A stretch of 64,000 bases of DNA from Paenibacillus polymyxa (GCF_001719045.1 NZ_CP015423.1:186001-250000), one strand, 5' to 3'; numbered from the stretch's first letter, positions 28,266-38,069 are shown. The notes: a model not told the origin generated them from the sequence alone. A program made the numbers and translations.

Positions 28266-29039
28266 TTACCCTCCAGTGCACACCCGAATCCATGGACGTT
28301 CTCCATCCCAATCCAGCTCAACCGGAACTTCATATGTGTGCATAATCAATTCTTTCGTTAAAACTTCTTTTTTCGGTCCAGCTGCTGCGACCTTACCATC
28401 ACGAATCAATGCAACATGCGTAAAGAGGGGGACAATCTCCTCAATGTGGTGAGTCACATAAACCACTGATAAGTCTAGCTTGCGGAGCCGATCAATCTCG
28501 ACCAGCATTTTTTCCCGCTCAAATAGATCCAACCCGGCACAAGGCTCATCCATAATTAGCAGACGAGGTTCTGCCATCAGTGAGCGGGCCAGCATCACCT
28601 TTTTACGTTCTCCTTGAGATAACGTCCCCAGTGGGTGATGAATCAAGTCGCCTAAATTCATACCCTCCAGCAAAGATATGGCCTTTTCTTTTGCCTCTGT
28701 CGGAATTTCCTGATAAAAGCGCAAAAAAGCATACGCACCTGTAGCGACAACTTCCCAAACGGGATCTTTTAGCGCCAGCTTTTCCAACAAGGTCTGGCTG
28801 ATATATCCGATTTGTTTGCGAACTTCCCGCACATCACATTGACCATACATTTGCCCAAGCACTTCAACCGTTCCATGACTTGGAAACATATATCCTGTCA
28901 TCATTTCCAGCAATGTTGTTTTACCGGAACCATTGCGACCCAGAATAGCCCAATGTTCACCTTCTCGTATGTCCAGGCTTACATCGTCCAAAATCCGTCT
29001 TTCTTCCCGCTGCAACGTAATGCTCTTCATGGATATCAT
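28266..29039 (-). CDS. ABC transporter ATP-binding protein (YlmA-like)
   Basis: One ABC domain: Walker A GRNGSGKTTLL, Q-loop YISQTL, signature LSQGERKKVMLARSL, Walker B RLLIMDEPCAGLD and the switch His in VYVTHHIEEI. The sequence type resembles iron-complex/YlmA ATPases. No permease or binding protein is next to it, so its partner lies elsewhere or it is an orphan. Its start overlaps the thioredoxin-like gene's stop by four bases. Confidence 0.88.
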   Translation of the reverse strand: MISMKSITLQREERRILDDVSLDIREGEHWAILGRNGSGKTTLLEMMTGYMFPSHGTVEVLGQMYGQCDVREVRKQIGYISQTLLEKLALKDPVWEVVATGAYAFLRFYQEIPTEAKEKAISLLEGMNLGDLIHHPLGTLSQGERKKVMLARSLMAEPRLLIMDEPCAGLDLFEREKMLVEIDRLRKLDLSVVYVTHHIEEIVPLFTHVALIRDGKVAAAGPKKEVLTKELIMHTYEVPVELDWDGERPWIRVCTGG

Positions 29040-29350
29040 TCCATCACGCTCCTTATTTTGCTCAGCAAGTGTTCTACAGATTCCATTTTGTAGATGATTT
29101 CAGGATTTTTGTTTTCACCATTATATATAAGAAGCGCGGGAACGCTGGATATCCGGTACTCCTGTACCAGTTCAGGAATATAGTTAATGTTGCTCTGCAC
29201 CACTGCTTCTTCAGGGAGCAAATGCTCTGCTACCTCCAGCATTTTACGGGCAGCCGCGCATGTTCCGCACATGGGAGTGTACACAAACAAAGCCAGCTTG
29301 CATCCCTCCCATATGGCACGGCGCGCCTCTTTTTGTCCGATCTCTTTCAT
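29036..29350 (-). CDS. thioredoxin-like protein
   Basis: A 104-aa thioredoxin fold with the redox pair in YTPMCGTCAAARKM and the cis-Pro region SVPALLIYNG. CGTC replaces the usual CGPC, which suggests a specialised thiol-disulfide role. No signal peptide. Overlaps both neighbours by four bases in a three-gene unit. Confidence 0.88.
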   Translation of the reverse strand: MKEIGQKEARRAIWEGCKLALFVYTPMCGTCAAARKMLEVAEHLLPEEAVVQSNINYIPELVQEYRISSVPALLIYNGENKNPEIIYKMESVEHLLSKIRSVME

Positions 29351-29685
29351 CGTTCAGACCCTTTTCTGATCTCTCGCATACGCTCTTCGGGTATGGGCCC
29401 GTTGTGTACGATGACTCCCTCTGGCTTATTCGCATAGAGTAGCTCATACATGACTCGCCGCCCCTCTGGACTGGACGAATGCAAGTAAATTTCACGTGGA
29501 TATAACCGTTTCTCTGCGATAGCAGCAGCCACATCCTTTCCCGTAGGCTGACCTGGACCCAAATCATAATCTAGCGATAGTATCGAAATAGGGTATTCAT
29601 GAAGCAGCAGCAGACACTCATCCGCATCTCTTGCCAACTTAAAACCCGGAGGACAAGGCCGATAATCGTCCATAAACAAATACAT
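29347..29685 (-). CDS. cyclic-phosphate processing receiver-like protein
   Basis: 112 aa starting MYLFMDDYRPCPPGF. The DD pair and LSLDYDLG resemble the acidic pocket of a receiver domain, and IYLHSSSPEGRRVM carries the Thr/Ser-like position; this combination fits the small single-domain family named for cyclic-phosphate processing. Function is not established. AAGGAGGAG six bases before ATG 29683-29685 decides the start over the open frame at 29730. Confidence 0.72.
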   Translation of the reverse strand: MYLFMDDYRPCPPGFKLARDADECLLLLHEYPISILSLDYDLGPGQPTGKDVAAAIAEKRLYPREIYLHSSSPEGRRVMYELLYANKPEGVIVHNGPIPEERMREIRKGSER

Positions 29686-29756
29686 CAACTTCTCCTCCTT
29701 TTTCCATATATGCAAGCTCACAAGCCTCAAAGATAGTTATTATCAATCAGACCGAT

Positions 29757-30602
29757 TTACTCCCAGCTTAGAATCATTTGAATATCCTCCTGATGTGTCC
29801 CATCAGGTCCCGTCTCACTCTCCAAAACGATAGGAATCCCTCTTACAGCCTCCTGATCTGTCATCCAATGCATGCCCTCAGTACCAATGTAGCCTTGTCC
29901 CACACGAGCATGTCTGTCTTTTTTAGAGCCATATGGGTATTTAGAATCGTTCAAATGAACTCCACACAGAGCTGACCAATAGCCGAGACGATTCCCTTTT
30001 TCGATCAAAGCCTCGTCCATTCCACCGTTCCACAATCCCGCTGCATATGCATGACAAGTGTCTAAGCAAAAGCCGATACTGTCAGGATACCGGCACAGCT
30101 GACGGATCTGCACCATTTCCTCAAGCGTGGTTCCCATGGGGCCATGATCTCCCGCCTGATTTTCGATCAATATTTTAGCATTTCCCAGCCAGCCTTCCAG
30201 CACATCATTAAAACAGTTAATGATATTACGGTAGCCCTCTAGAGGGTCTAACGAATGCATATGACCAAAATGAACGACAATCCCTTTTGACCCACAGGCT
30301 TCAGCAATATCCAGATCATTGCGTAATGAAGCAATCGTCAGCTCATAAAGTTCCTGACCACGCTCGGACCCATGAGCCGGATTAACGGGATATGGTGAAT
30401 GAGCAATGGATTGAAGCTGGTGCTCTAAACAGTAAGCGTTGCAAGCAGCAGCATCAGTAGCACTCCATTCCTTCAGCCTAAGACTACGAGGATTTTTCGG
30501 GAAATATTGAAATGAACGTCCCCCCTGCTCTCGCGCACGCATAGCGGCTTTGGAAAAGCCACCACGCGTACTCACATGGGAGCCGATGAGCAATTTAGGC
30601 AT
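29757..30602 (-). CDS. nfo: endonuclease IV (AP endonuclease)
   Basis: Cleaves DNA at abasic sites in base-excision repair. TIM-barrel with zinc ligands in GSHVSTRGG, HFGHMHS, ILIENQAGD, LDTCHAYAAG, HLNDSKY and LESETGPDG, all in family order. The start MPKLLIGSHVS overlaps the end of the Fpg/Nei gene by eight bases, so glycosylase and AP endonuclease are co-translated, which makes biological sense. A tandem ATG at 30603-30605 is an alternative start. Confidence 0.95.
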   Translation of the reverse strand: MPKLLIGSHVSTRGGFSKAAMRAREQGGRSFQYFPKNPRSLRLKEWSATDAAACNAYCLEHQLQSIAHSPYPVNPAHGSERGQELYELTIASLRNDLDIAEACGSKGIVVHFGHMHSLDPLEGYRNIINCFNDVLEGWLGNAKILIENQAGDHGPMGTTLEEMVQIRQLCRYPDSIGFCLDTCHAYAAGLWNGGMDEALIEKGNRLGYWSALCGVHLNDSKYPYGSKKDRHARVGQGYIGTEGMHWMTDQEAVRGIPIVLESETGPDGTHQEDIQMILSWE

Positions 30603-31413
30603 CATGCTGCTGTACCGGGCAATAAAATGCTTTTTTCCCCGCCAGTTCAACCCTTACAATTTTCCCGCCACTTGGAGATTCTTCTCCTTCGCGGTCATAT
30701 ACTCGGCACTGATGATCAAATCCACCTGTTAGCGTGTCCCCCTCCATTAGAGGCATTTCCATGTACCCGCCTTCCGCTGTAGCTTCACGTAGTACGGATT
30801 GAGTGGCATGATATAGCTTTTCCACTTTTTCTGGCGACTGCACAATGTTCTGTACTTTGGAACCCGGTGTAAATCCGGCGATATAAGCAATTTCGTCTGA
30901 ATAACAATTGCCAATACCCGAAAAAATCTGCTGATTCACCAGCGTTGTTTTCAAAATCCCCCGGCGTCCCTTCAGCCGTGCTGTAAACTTTTCCAACGTC
31001 ATGCGACGGTCTAACGGATCAGGTCCCAGGTCTGACAAAGCTTCTTCTGTTTCTTTAGCCGTTAGCAGGTGCAGATAACCTAAGCGCAGTCCGATAAAAT
31101 AAAGCTTTACTCCACTAAAATCTAATTCGATTTGAACTGTACGATCTGGACGCTGCTCCTCCGTTCCCAGATATAACAGTCCTCCGAGCATCAGATGAAG
31201 TACGAGCCGCCCGCCCGTGTTTAAATGAAAAATCAAATGCTTGCCTCGACGCTCTAAATATACAACGGTCGTTCCCAGCAATTGCTTCTCAAACGTTTCC
31301 ACTTCAGTATTAATGGACTTTTCACGGCTAACCGTAACTCCAGTAATCGGAATGTCCAAAATTTGTTTTGATAATAAGATTCTGTAGTTTTCCATTTCAG
31401 GAAGTTCCGGCAT
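30595..31413 (-). CDS. Fpg/Nei-family DNA glycosylase with zincless finger
   Basis: Starts MPELPEMENY, which supplies the catalytic Pro2 and Glu3; the beta-hairpin Lys is in ERRGKHLIFHL. Helix-two-turn-helix region: NQQIFSGIGNCYSDEIAYIAG. The C-terminal finger normally has Cys-X2-Cys ... Cys-X2-Cys; here the first pair is EESPSGG and the second is FYCPVQQ, so three of four zinc ligands are missing. It removes oxidised bases; substrate preference (8-oxoG or pyrimidines) is unclear. 272 aa. Coupled to nfo. Confidence 0.9.
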   Translation of the reverse strand: MPELPEMENYRILLSKQILDIPITGVTVSREKSINTEVETFEKQLLGTTVVYLERRGKHLIFHLNTGGRLVLHLMLGGLLYLGTEEQRPDRTVQIELDFSGVKLYFIGLRLGYLHLLTAKETEEALSDLGPDPLDRRMTLEKFTARLKGRRGILKTTLVNQQIFSGIGNCYSDEIAYIAGFTPGSKVQNIVQSPEKVEKLYHATQSVLREATAEGGYMEMPLMEGDTLTGGFDHQCRVYDREGEESPSGGKIVRVELAGKKAFYCPVQQHDA

Positions 31414-31482
31414 AAAACATCTTTCCTTTCGTAGCTACATAGCTTTTAATTCTCGCAAGTTTTGTAAGACATATACTTTCTA

Positions 31483-32271
31483 TTATTTCAGCTCTTCTTT
31501 CATCCAGTCCTGCAGTTCAGCGAGATTGTCAAACATCAGGTCAGGTTTCACTCCAACGGTACGCACATGCTCGTCCATATTAGCGCGGGTCGTCACGCCC
31601 GACAGGATCAGAGCTGTTTTACAACCTGCTGCTGCACCTGCCGCAATATCTGTAAGCATATTATCGCCCACAACCAGAGCTTCATCCGCCCTAATGTTTA
31701 AGCGGTTCAGCGCATAGTTCATCAATACGCTTGAAGGCTTGCCGATGACAATAGGCTTCACCTGTGAAGCCGCTTCAATTGCAGCTCCAATCGTACCTGC
31801 ACCTGGCGTTAGCCCATCATGTGAAGGCAATTGGAGATCCGGGTTTGTCAAAATAAAAGTTGCTCCTTCCCGAATCCAGCGCATGGCAGCGGCCAGCGCA
31901 TCATATGTAAATTGACGATCTATCCCCTGCACCACATAATCAGGATGGTTCTCAACAAGCTGCAAACCGGCTCCTGTGAGTGCATCGCGTAATCCTGTTT
32001 CACCAATACAAAATACACGAGCTCCAGGACTTTGCTGTGCAACATATTGTGCAGCTGCTAACGCCGAAGTATATACTTCATGGCTGGCCGCTTCAATTCC
32101 CATACCAACCAAATGCTCAGCCACCGAATCGGGTGTACGTGAAGCATTGTTTGTAACATAGGCATAAGGTATCTGGTCTGAACGCAATTGGGATATGAAC
32201 AGATCCGCACCCTTGATCATCCGATTTCCATGATAAAGTGTTCCATCCAGATCAATTAGTAACGATTTTAT
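31483..32271 (-). CDS. HAD hydrolase, NagD/YutF-like (TIGR01457-type)
   Basis: HAD phosphatase with LLIDLDGTLYHG, VTNNAS, the cap region and C-terminal GKPSS...LVVGDNMLTDIAAG. About 262 aa. The open frame reaches a GTG at 32302-32304, but the strong GGGGAGGGG site lies inside it; the family start would fall at ATT (32275-32277) or, with good spacing, ATA (32269-32271) giving MKSLLIDLDG. Start uncertain. Likely dephosphorylates small sugar or nucleotide phosphates. Confidence 0.85.
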   Translation of the reverse strand: MKSLLIDLDGTLYHGNRMIKGADLFISQLRSDQIPYAYVTNNASRTPDSVAEHLVGMGIEAASHEVYTSALAAAQYVAQQSPGARVFCIGETGLRDALTGAGLQLVENHPDYVVQGIDRQFTYDALAAAMRWIREGATFILTNPDLQLPSHDGLTPGAGTIGAAIEAASQVKPIVIGKPSSVLMNYALNRLNIRADEALVVGDNMLTDIAAGAAAGCKTALILSGVTTRANMDEHVRTVGVKPDLMFDNLAELQDWMKEELK

Positions 32272-32433
32272 CGCAATCCCCTCCCCTACTTCAAATCCAT
32301 TCACATCATAGCATTAAAAATTATAATTCATCCCATGAACGATGTTCTCCTTCTTATTTAACCACCTTAATTATTCAGGTCATAAAATAATCGGCCGTCT
32401 CTATTCATCTCATCTATCTTAAGTCAAAAATGC

Positions 32434-32666
32434 TTATGAAGTCCATGAATTGCTGGTAAAACGTCCAAAATAGTGCCATTCCTCGCTAAAAGCCGTCGCT
32501 TTCCCATGACATAAGTTCACTTCTTCGTCGAAATCCATCGAAGGCGCTATTTCCTCAAAGGAAATCTCCTGTATTTCCTGGTCATGCTCAAGAAATATAA
32601 TCCTTTAAATTCGATATATAGAAACTCGAATAGGACATGCCTCCATATGTGGTAGAACAAATTCAT
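32434..32666 (-). pseudogene. possible small gene broken by one frameshift
   Basis: From ATG 32664-32666 the minus strand reads MNLFYHIWRHVLFEFLYIEF. After a one-base shift near 32590 it continues EHDQEIQEISFEEI to TAA at 32434-32436. The joined product would be about 76 aa with natural composition, but the start lacks a clear ribosome site and no family is recognised. Confidence 0.25.
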
Positions 32667-32735
32667 CCCCCACCACCCTGCACGGGTTCTCATCTCTTGT
32701 CGCATCCTGCGCTTTCCCGGAAAATAATTTCGGTG

Positions 32736-32769
32736 AAAAACAAAGGCACCGAGGCAAGCCCCGGCACCC
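32736..32769 (-). terminator. terminator after rnz
   Basis: GGTGCCGGGG-CTTG-CCTCGGTGCC on the minus strand is followed by TTTGTTTTTC. Confidence 0.85.
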
Positions 32770-32795
32770 ATGCACATATCTTCTCCAATCGTTTA

Positions 32796-33725
32796 TTAAC
32801 CGATATCGGGTACCGGTAACAACACATGCTGCTCCGCAAGCAATGAATTAGGAAATATGCTTTGCGCTTCCTCCAGCAATGGCTGAAGCTGCTCCTGATC
32901 TTTATACCTAGAACTAAAATGCGTCATGATTAACTGACCCGCACCTGCGGCTTTTGCAGCTTCCGCTGCCTGAAGCGCTGTACTATGATGATACTCGTAA
33001 GCTGTATCTGCCAGTTCATGCAGAAAAGTGGCTTCATGAACGACGACAGTTGCATCTTGAGCCAGCACTACCGTATTCGGACAAGGTCTCGTATCCCCTA
33101 AAATCGTGATGATACGCCCTTTTTTCGGCGAACCCAGTACATCCTGCGGATGCAAAATAACTCCACCCTCTACCTCCACGCTTTCCCCACGCTTTAACTT
33201 ACCGTACACCGGGCCAGGCTTAATACCATATCGCTCCAACAGCTCTTGGTTAAGCTTACCGGGCTTATCCATCTCTACAACTCGGTAGCCATAGCTGTCA
33301 ATCCGATGAACCAGCAAAGCTGACTCTACCCGGAATTGTCCATCATCAAACAGAACCCCGCCCGTATGCTCCACAATATGTAGTTGGTAATTGATACGCG
33401 ATTGGCTGATCCCTAAAGATAGCTCGATATATTGCTGGATTCCAGGTGGCCCATATACCGTCAGTGGTGTCGTTCCCCCTTGATACGCTCTGCTCGACAG
33501 CAGTCCCGGCAGTCCAAAAAGATGATCCCCATGCAAATGGGTGATAAATATTTTTTCAAGTCTGCTTAGTTTGAGCGGCGAACGCAATACCTCTTGTTGA
33601 GTGCCTTCGCCGCAGTCGAACAGCCACATGCTTCTTCGTTCTTCCAGCAAACGAAGAGCGATGGACGTTACATTTCGCTGAATCGTAGGCACCCCTGCAT
33701 TTGTACCGAGAAAATAAAATTCCAT
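32796..33725 (-). CDS. rnz: ribonuclease Z
   Basis: Zinc endonuclease that trims 3' trailers of tRNA precursors. The metallo-beta-lactamase motif THLHGDHLFGLPG, then HRIDSYGY, GDTRPC and the late HFSSRY are present. A GAAGAAGG site eight bases before ATG 33723-33725 (MEFYFLGTNAGVP) fixes the start; the frame itself is open to 33755. 309 aa, the long bacterial form with an exosite arm. Followed by a strong terminator. Confidence 0.95.
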   Translation of the reverse strand: MEFYFLGTNAGVPTIQRNVTSIALRLLEERRSMWLFDCGEGTQQEVLRSPLKLSRLEKIFITHLHGDHLFGLPGLLSSRAYQGGTTPLTVYGPPGIQQYIELSLGISQSRINYQLHIVEHTGGVLFDDGQFRVESALLVHRIDSYGYRVVEMDKPGKLNQELLERYGIKPGPVYGKLKRGESVEVEGGVILHPQDVLGSPKKGRIITILGDTRPCPNTVVLAQDATVVVHEATFLHELADTAYEYHHSTALQAAEAAKAAGAGQLIMTHFSSRYKDQEQLQPLLEEAQSIFPNSLLAEQHVLLPVPDIG

Positions 33726-33752
33726 AACTTTAACCTTCTTCCTGCTGACCAG

Positions 33753-33777
33753 CAAAAAACCTCCGAAGCTCGGAGGG
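33753..33777 (-). terminator. terminator after metH
   Basis: The minus strand reads CCTCCGA-GCT-TCGGAGG then TTTTTTG. Confidence 0.85.
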
Positions 33778-33804
33778 TATTTGCTATCCCATCTGATAAA
33801 GGTG

Positions 33805-36800
33805 TTAAACCTTTTCGACGTTAAAATACTGCGCCTGAGGGTGGCTGAACACCATGGCTGATACTGAAGCCTCCGGTTCCATCATAAACCCTTCCGTCAG
33901 CTCAACGCCAATATCCTCAGGTTTTAACAACTGGAACAACGGCCCCTGATCCTCGAGATCTGGACATGCCGGATAGCCAAAGGATACCCGAATGCCTTGA
34001 TATCTGGCACCGTGTCGCTGTTTCATTGTCATATCGGCAGGGTCCGGGAACCCCCAGCTATCCCTGATAATATGGTGAAGCCGTTCCGCTAACCCTTCTG
34101 CTACTTCGAGTGCTACCGCTTGAAGTGCATGCGAGCGCAGATAATCTCCTTTATCTTTCCACTGGGTAGATATCTGCTGAATCCCATGACCAGCTGTAAC
34201 GACCATGAAACCTACATAGTCCATAACTCCGGATTCCACTGATTTCAAGAAATCAGCCAGACATAGATAAGGCTCTACCTGCTGGCGCGGGAATGTAAAT
34301 GTGTGCAGTACCTTGCTCACATCCGAGGGATCATAGATCAGAACTTGATCTCCTTGGGACTGCGCTGGAAAGAAACGATACATAGCATGTGCCTGGATGA
34401 TTCCGTCTGTCACAGCTTCAAACATGATGCTGTCCACGGTTTCCTTCAACTGAATCGCTTTCGGATCTTCCGAAGCCAGCAGCTGTTCAACATTGCCTTT
34501 TAAACCAAGATGATGCCCCATTAGCATCTGCATATTCACGTAAGGCAAAATATAATTCAGTGGATAGTTGCGTAGTACATGGCGATCCGTATCTGGTGGA
34601 ATATAAACGGGCAAATCCTGAGCAATATTAGAGCGCACAGCTCGAGTGAGCTTAGGGAGCGGCTTGGCTTCCACGACGATTGCCGCTTCAGCCTCCCGCT
34701 CAGCCTCCATGTCCTCAGCCATTTTTTTGCGGGACTCAGGATTCATAAGCTTATTGGCAATATCCAGACCATCCATAGCATCCTTTGCATAGGCAACCAG
34801 ACCATCATACTCAGGACGGATACGATTTTTAGTGAACTTACGTGTTAAAGCAGCTCCACCCACCATTATTGGAATATCAATATTTGCATTTTTTAAATCC
34901 TGTGCGGTCAGCACCATTTGTTGTGCCGATTTAACAAGCAGTCCGGATAAGCCAATCATATCGGCCTTTTCTTCACGGTAAGCTTCAATAATGCGTTCTG
35001 GTGGTACTTTTATACCCAGATTCACGATATGGTAACCATTGTTGGATAGAATAATCTCTACCAGATTCTTACCAATGTCATGCACATCACCTTTGACTGT
35101 AGCCAACAAAATCTTACCTTTTACTGAGGATTCATTCTTCTCCATGAACGGCTCCAAATAGGCCACGGACGCCTTCATCACTTCAGCGCTTTGCAGCACC
35201 TCTGCAACAATCAGTTCGTTATTGTTAAACAGTCGTCCTACTTCCTCCATCCCCTTCATCAGCGGGCCGTTAATAATCTCCAGCGAAGAATATTTCACGA
35301 GCGCTTGCTCCAGATCCGGAATGAGTCCCTCTTTACTTCCCTCGACTACATAGGAAGCCAGTCGTTCTTCGAGCGAAAGGTTTGATATCTTTTCTTTTTT
35401 CTCCACTTTCTTGTTACGGAAAGCTGCTACAAAAGCGGATAAAGTATCGTCATTTGTTTTATAGATCAAGTCTTCCGCAAGTTTCCGCTCATGCTCTGGA
35501 ATGGATGCATAACGTTCAAGCTTCTCAGTGTTTACAATCGCATAGTCCAGACCTGCTTTGGTGCATTCATATAAATAGACGGAATTGAGCACTTCACGAC
35601 CCGCTTCCGGCAAACCAAAAGATACGTTACTGATGCCCAGGATGGTATGTACCCCGGGAAGCGCTTCTTTAATAATGCGAATGCCCTCTATCGTTTCCTT
35701 AGCTGAACCGATATATTGCTCATCACCTGTTCCTACTGGAAATACGAGCGTATCAAAAATTAGATCCTCCGCTGCCAAACCGTAACGGTTCACCAACAGA
35801 TCATAAGAACGTTTAGCTACCTCAAGCTTATCCTCACGTGAAATAGCCTGTCCGCGTTCATCAATGGTTCCAACAACAACAGCGGCGCCGTACTTATGAA
35901 TAAGAGGAGCCATTTTCTCAAATTTCTCTTCACCATCCTCCAAATTAATGGAGTTAATAATCGCCTTACCTTGCGAATATTGAAGTGCTTTATCAATGAC
36001 TTTAATATCCGTGGTATCAATCACCAAAGGTACTTTTACCTTGTTTACAACCAGTTTCAAAAACGCTTCCATATCCGTCATTTCATCGCGATCCGGGTCC
36101 TGCACACAAATATCAATGACATGCGCTCCGCTTTTTACCTGAGCGCGGGCAATTTCAGATGCCTCTTCATATTTGCCTTCCACGATCAAACGCTTGAATT
36201 TGCGGGAGCCTAGAACATTCGTTCGCTCACCAACCATATACGGACGATTGTCCTGTTCAATATATACAGGCTCAATGCCTGATACGGCAGGAGGATGATG
36301 ACCTACCAGCGGACGTGGCTCAAACTGCGCCATACTTTCACTCATAACTCGAATATGCTCAGGCGTGGTACCACAACAACCCCCAGCAATATTCAGCCAG
36401 CCTTTTTCAGCGAAAGCAGCCATTTTACGTGCTAATGAATCAGGCGATTCATGGTATTGGCCATTTTCATCGGGCAAGCCCGCATTTGGATAACAGCTAA
36501 TAGCTGCAGAGGACATTTCAGACAGAGAGCGAATATGATCACGCATAAACTCTGGACCTGTAGCACAATTCAATCCAATCGAAATTGGATGTAAGTGTTC
36601 AAGTGATATGCAAAAGGATTCGATATTTTGTCCGGCCAACGTCGTTCCCATAGGCTCAATCGTGCCTGAAATCATTAGCGGAAGCTCGATACCTGTCTGC
36701 TCAAAAGCCTGCCGAATTCCGATGCTTCCAGCCTTGACGTTAAGCGTATCCTGTGAGGTCTCCAAAAGGAGCACATCCACGCCGCCTTCAATAAGCGCCA

Positions 36801-37245
36801 AGGCCTGCTCTTGATAGCTGTCAATCAGCTCAGCAAATGTAACACCACCTGTGACAGACAAGGTTTTCGTGGTTGGACCCATAGCTCCTACTACAAAACG
36901 AGGCTTGTCCGCAGTGCTGTATTTATCCACCGCGTTACGCGCCAGTTTGGCTGCCACCAGATTAATTTCACGGGCACGTTCTGGTATATCGTAATCCGCC
37001 AAAACGACGGATGTTGCTCCAAATGTATTCGTTTCAATTAGGTCTGCCCCAGCCTTCAAGTAAGCTTCATGAATCCCTTGAATGACATCTGGTCTCGTTA
37101 AGACCAGCATTTCATTACAGCCCTCCAGCTCTTCCCCACCAAAATCATCGGGGGAAAGGTCTTCCTGTTGAATCATGGTGCCCATGGCCCCATCAAGAAG
37201 GAGTATTCTTCGTTGTAATGCATCCTGCAAGCTAACTTTATCCAA
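33805..37245 (-). CDS. metH: cobalamin-dependent methionine synthase
   Basis: Full-length 1146-aa enzyme. Homocysteine domain (1-330) with zinc Cys in GLNCATGPEF and GGCCGTTPEHI; methyltetrahydrofolate domain (about 340-620) with VGERTNVLGSRKFKRLI; cap and B12 domain (about 640-860) with DVHDIGKNLV supplying the cobalt His; activation domain (about 900-1146) with AdoMet-binding YRFFPAQS and RYQGIRVSFGYPACPD. Start is TTG 37243-37245 with GGGGGTG seven bases away. No SAM or cobalamin riboswitch was recognised upstream. Confidence 0.97.
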   Translation of the reverse strand: MDKVSLQDALQRRILLLDGAMGTMIQQEDLSPDDFGGEELEGCNEMLVLTRPDVIQGIHEAYLKAGADLIETNTFGATSVVLADYDIPERAREINLVAAKLARNAVDKYSTADKPRFVVGAMGPTTKTLSVTGGVTFAELIDSYQEQALALIEGGVDVLLLETSQDTLNVKAGSIGIRQAFEQTGIELPLMISGTIEPMGTTLAGQNIESFCISLEHLHPISIGLNCATGPEFMRDHIRSLSEMSSAAISCYPNAGLPDENGQYHESPDSLARKMAAFAEKGWLNIAGGCCGTTPEHIRVMSESMAQFEPRPLVGHHPPAVSGIEPVYIEQDNRPYMVGERTNVLGSRKFKRLIVEGKYEEASEIARAQVKSGAHVIDICVQDPDRDEMTDMEAFLKLVVNKVKVPLVIDTTDIKVIDKALQYSQGKAIINSINLEDGEEKFEKMAPLIHKYGAAVVVGTIDERGQAISREDKLEVAKRSYDLLVNRYGLAAEDLIFDTLVFPVGTGDEQYIGSAKETIEGIRIIKEALPGVHTILGISNVSFGLPEAGREVLNSVYLYECTKAGLDYAIVNTEKLERYASIPEHERKLAEDLIYKTNDDTLSAFVAAFRNKKVEKKEKISNLSLEERLASYVVEGSKEGLIPDLEQALVKYSSLEIINGPLMKGMEEVGRLFNNNELIVAEVLQSAEVMKASVAYLEPFMEKNESSVKGKILLATVKGDVHDIGKNLVEIILSNNGYHIVNLGIKVPPERIIEAYREEKADMIGLSGLLVKSAQQMVLTAQDLKNANIDIPIMVGGAALTRKFTKNRIRPEYDGLVAYAKDAMDGLDIANKLMNPESRKKMAEDMEAEREAEAAIVVEAKPLPKLTRAVRSNIAQDLPVYIPPDTDRHVLRNYPLNYILPYVNMQMLMGHHLGLKGNVEQLLASEDPKAIQLKETVDSIMFEAVTDGIIQAHAMYRFFPAQSQGDQVLIYDPSDVSKVLHTFTFPRQQVEPYLCLADFLKSVESGVMDYVGFMVVTAGHGIQQISTQWKDKGDYLRSHALQAVALEVAEGLAERLHHIIRDSWGFPDPADMTMKQRHGARYQGIRVSFGYPACPDLEDQGPLFQLLKPEDIGVELTEGFMMEPEASVSAMVFSHPQAQYFNVEKV

Positions 37246-37526
37246 ATTTCTTCACCCCCGCAAAACGTTAAATCCTAGTTTAGCAGAAACCGTATCATTT
37301 AGATAGATTGAAGTAAAAACATACGTTTTATACAGGTTGTTCTTTGTAAAAACGACTTCTCTAATCCATTTTTATAGTTTGTAGCATTACAGAACGTACT
37401 TAACCCCTGACCCTTTAGCTATAGTCATTTGCATTATAAAATGTTGAAATCCTGTATTGTACAACGTTTCAAGACATGGTATTCTTTATACAATATTAAT
37501 CCAAGTGGAAAAGAGGGAATAAATAT

Positions 37527-38069
37527 ATGGCCGAAATCTTAATACGTAATACGAACGAACGAATTAGCGGTGAAGAACAAGTACGTGAATTTCTGGAGAG
37601 TCACGAGATATTGTATGAACATTGGGATACTTCCAAATTGTCCGGGGAGCTGCAAGAGAACTTTACCTTAACAGATGATCAAAAGGCCGCTGTTCTCCAA
37701 ACATTTGAACCCGAAATCAAGGATTTAGCCGCACGTCGCGGATATAAAATATGGGACGTTATCACTTTATCTGAAGCAACGGCGAATTTGGACGAGCTAC
37801 TGGCCAAGTTTGAGCAAATTCACACCCACACCGAGGATGAAATTCGTGCCATTGTCGCCGGTAAAGGCATCTTCATCATTAAAGGCCCTGAAGAGATCGG
37901 CTATTTTAACGTAGAGCTTTCACCGGGGGACGTTATCTCCGTACCTGAAAATATACCTCACTTCTTCACTTTAATGGAGAATCAAAAGATCGTCGCAATC
38001 CGATTGTTCATCGAAGAAAATGGCTGGATTGCCGAACCGTATGAAGACCCAACCTTCATTAAAGCATAA
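37527..38069 (+). CDS. mtnD: acireductone dioxygenase
   Basis: Methionine-salvage enzyme that oxidises acireductone to 2-keto-4-methylthiobutyrate. The cupin metal site is IHTHTEDEIR plus the downstream His of NIPHFFTL. 180 aa, normal. The other mtn genes are not in the window. It lies divergent from metH, so two methionine-related genes share this intergenic region; a candidate promoter TTTCAA-16-TACAAT ends about 35 bases upstream. AAGAGGG precedes the ATG. Confidence 0.94.
   Translation: MAEILIRNTNERISGEEQVREFLESHEILYEHWDTSKLSGELQENFTLTDDQKAAVLQTFEPEIKDLAARRGYKIWDVITLSEATANLDELLAKFEQIHTHTEDEIRAIVAGKGIFIIKGPEEIGYFNVELSPGDVISVPENIPHFFTLMENQKIVAIRLFIEENGWIAEPYEDPTFIKA

Larger units (their letters stand above)
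32272..32795. other. gene-poor stretch with a possible decayed small gene and a terminator
   Basis: Apart from the rnz terminator and the broken small frame listed at 32434-32666, no convincing gene, repeat or RNA was seen here. Confidence 0.5.

Noticed and set aside
37246..37526. SAM or cobalamin riboswitch upstream of metH
   Set aside because: No S-box or B12-box segments were recognised in the leader.
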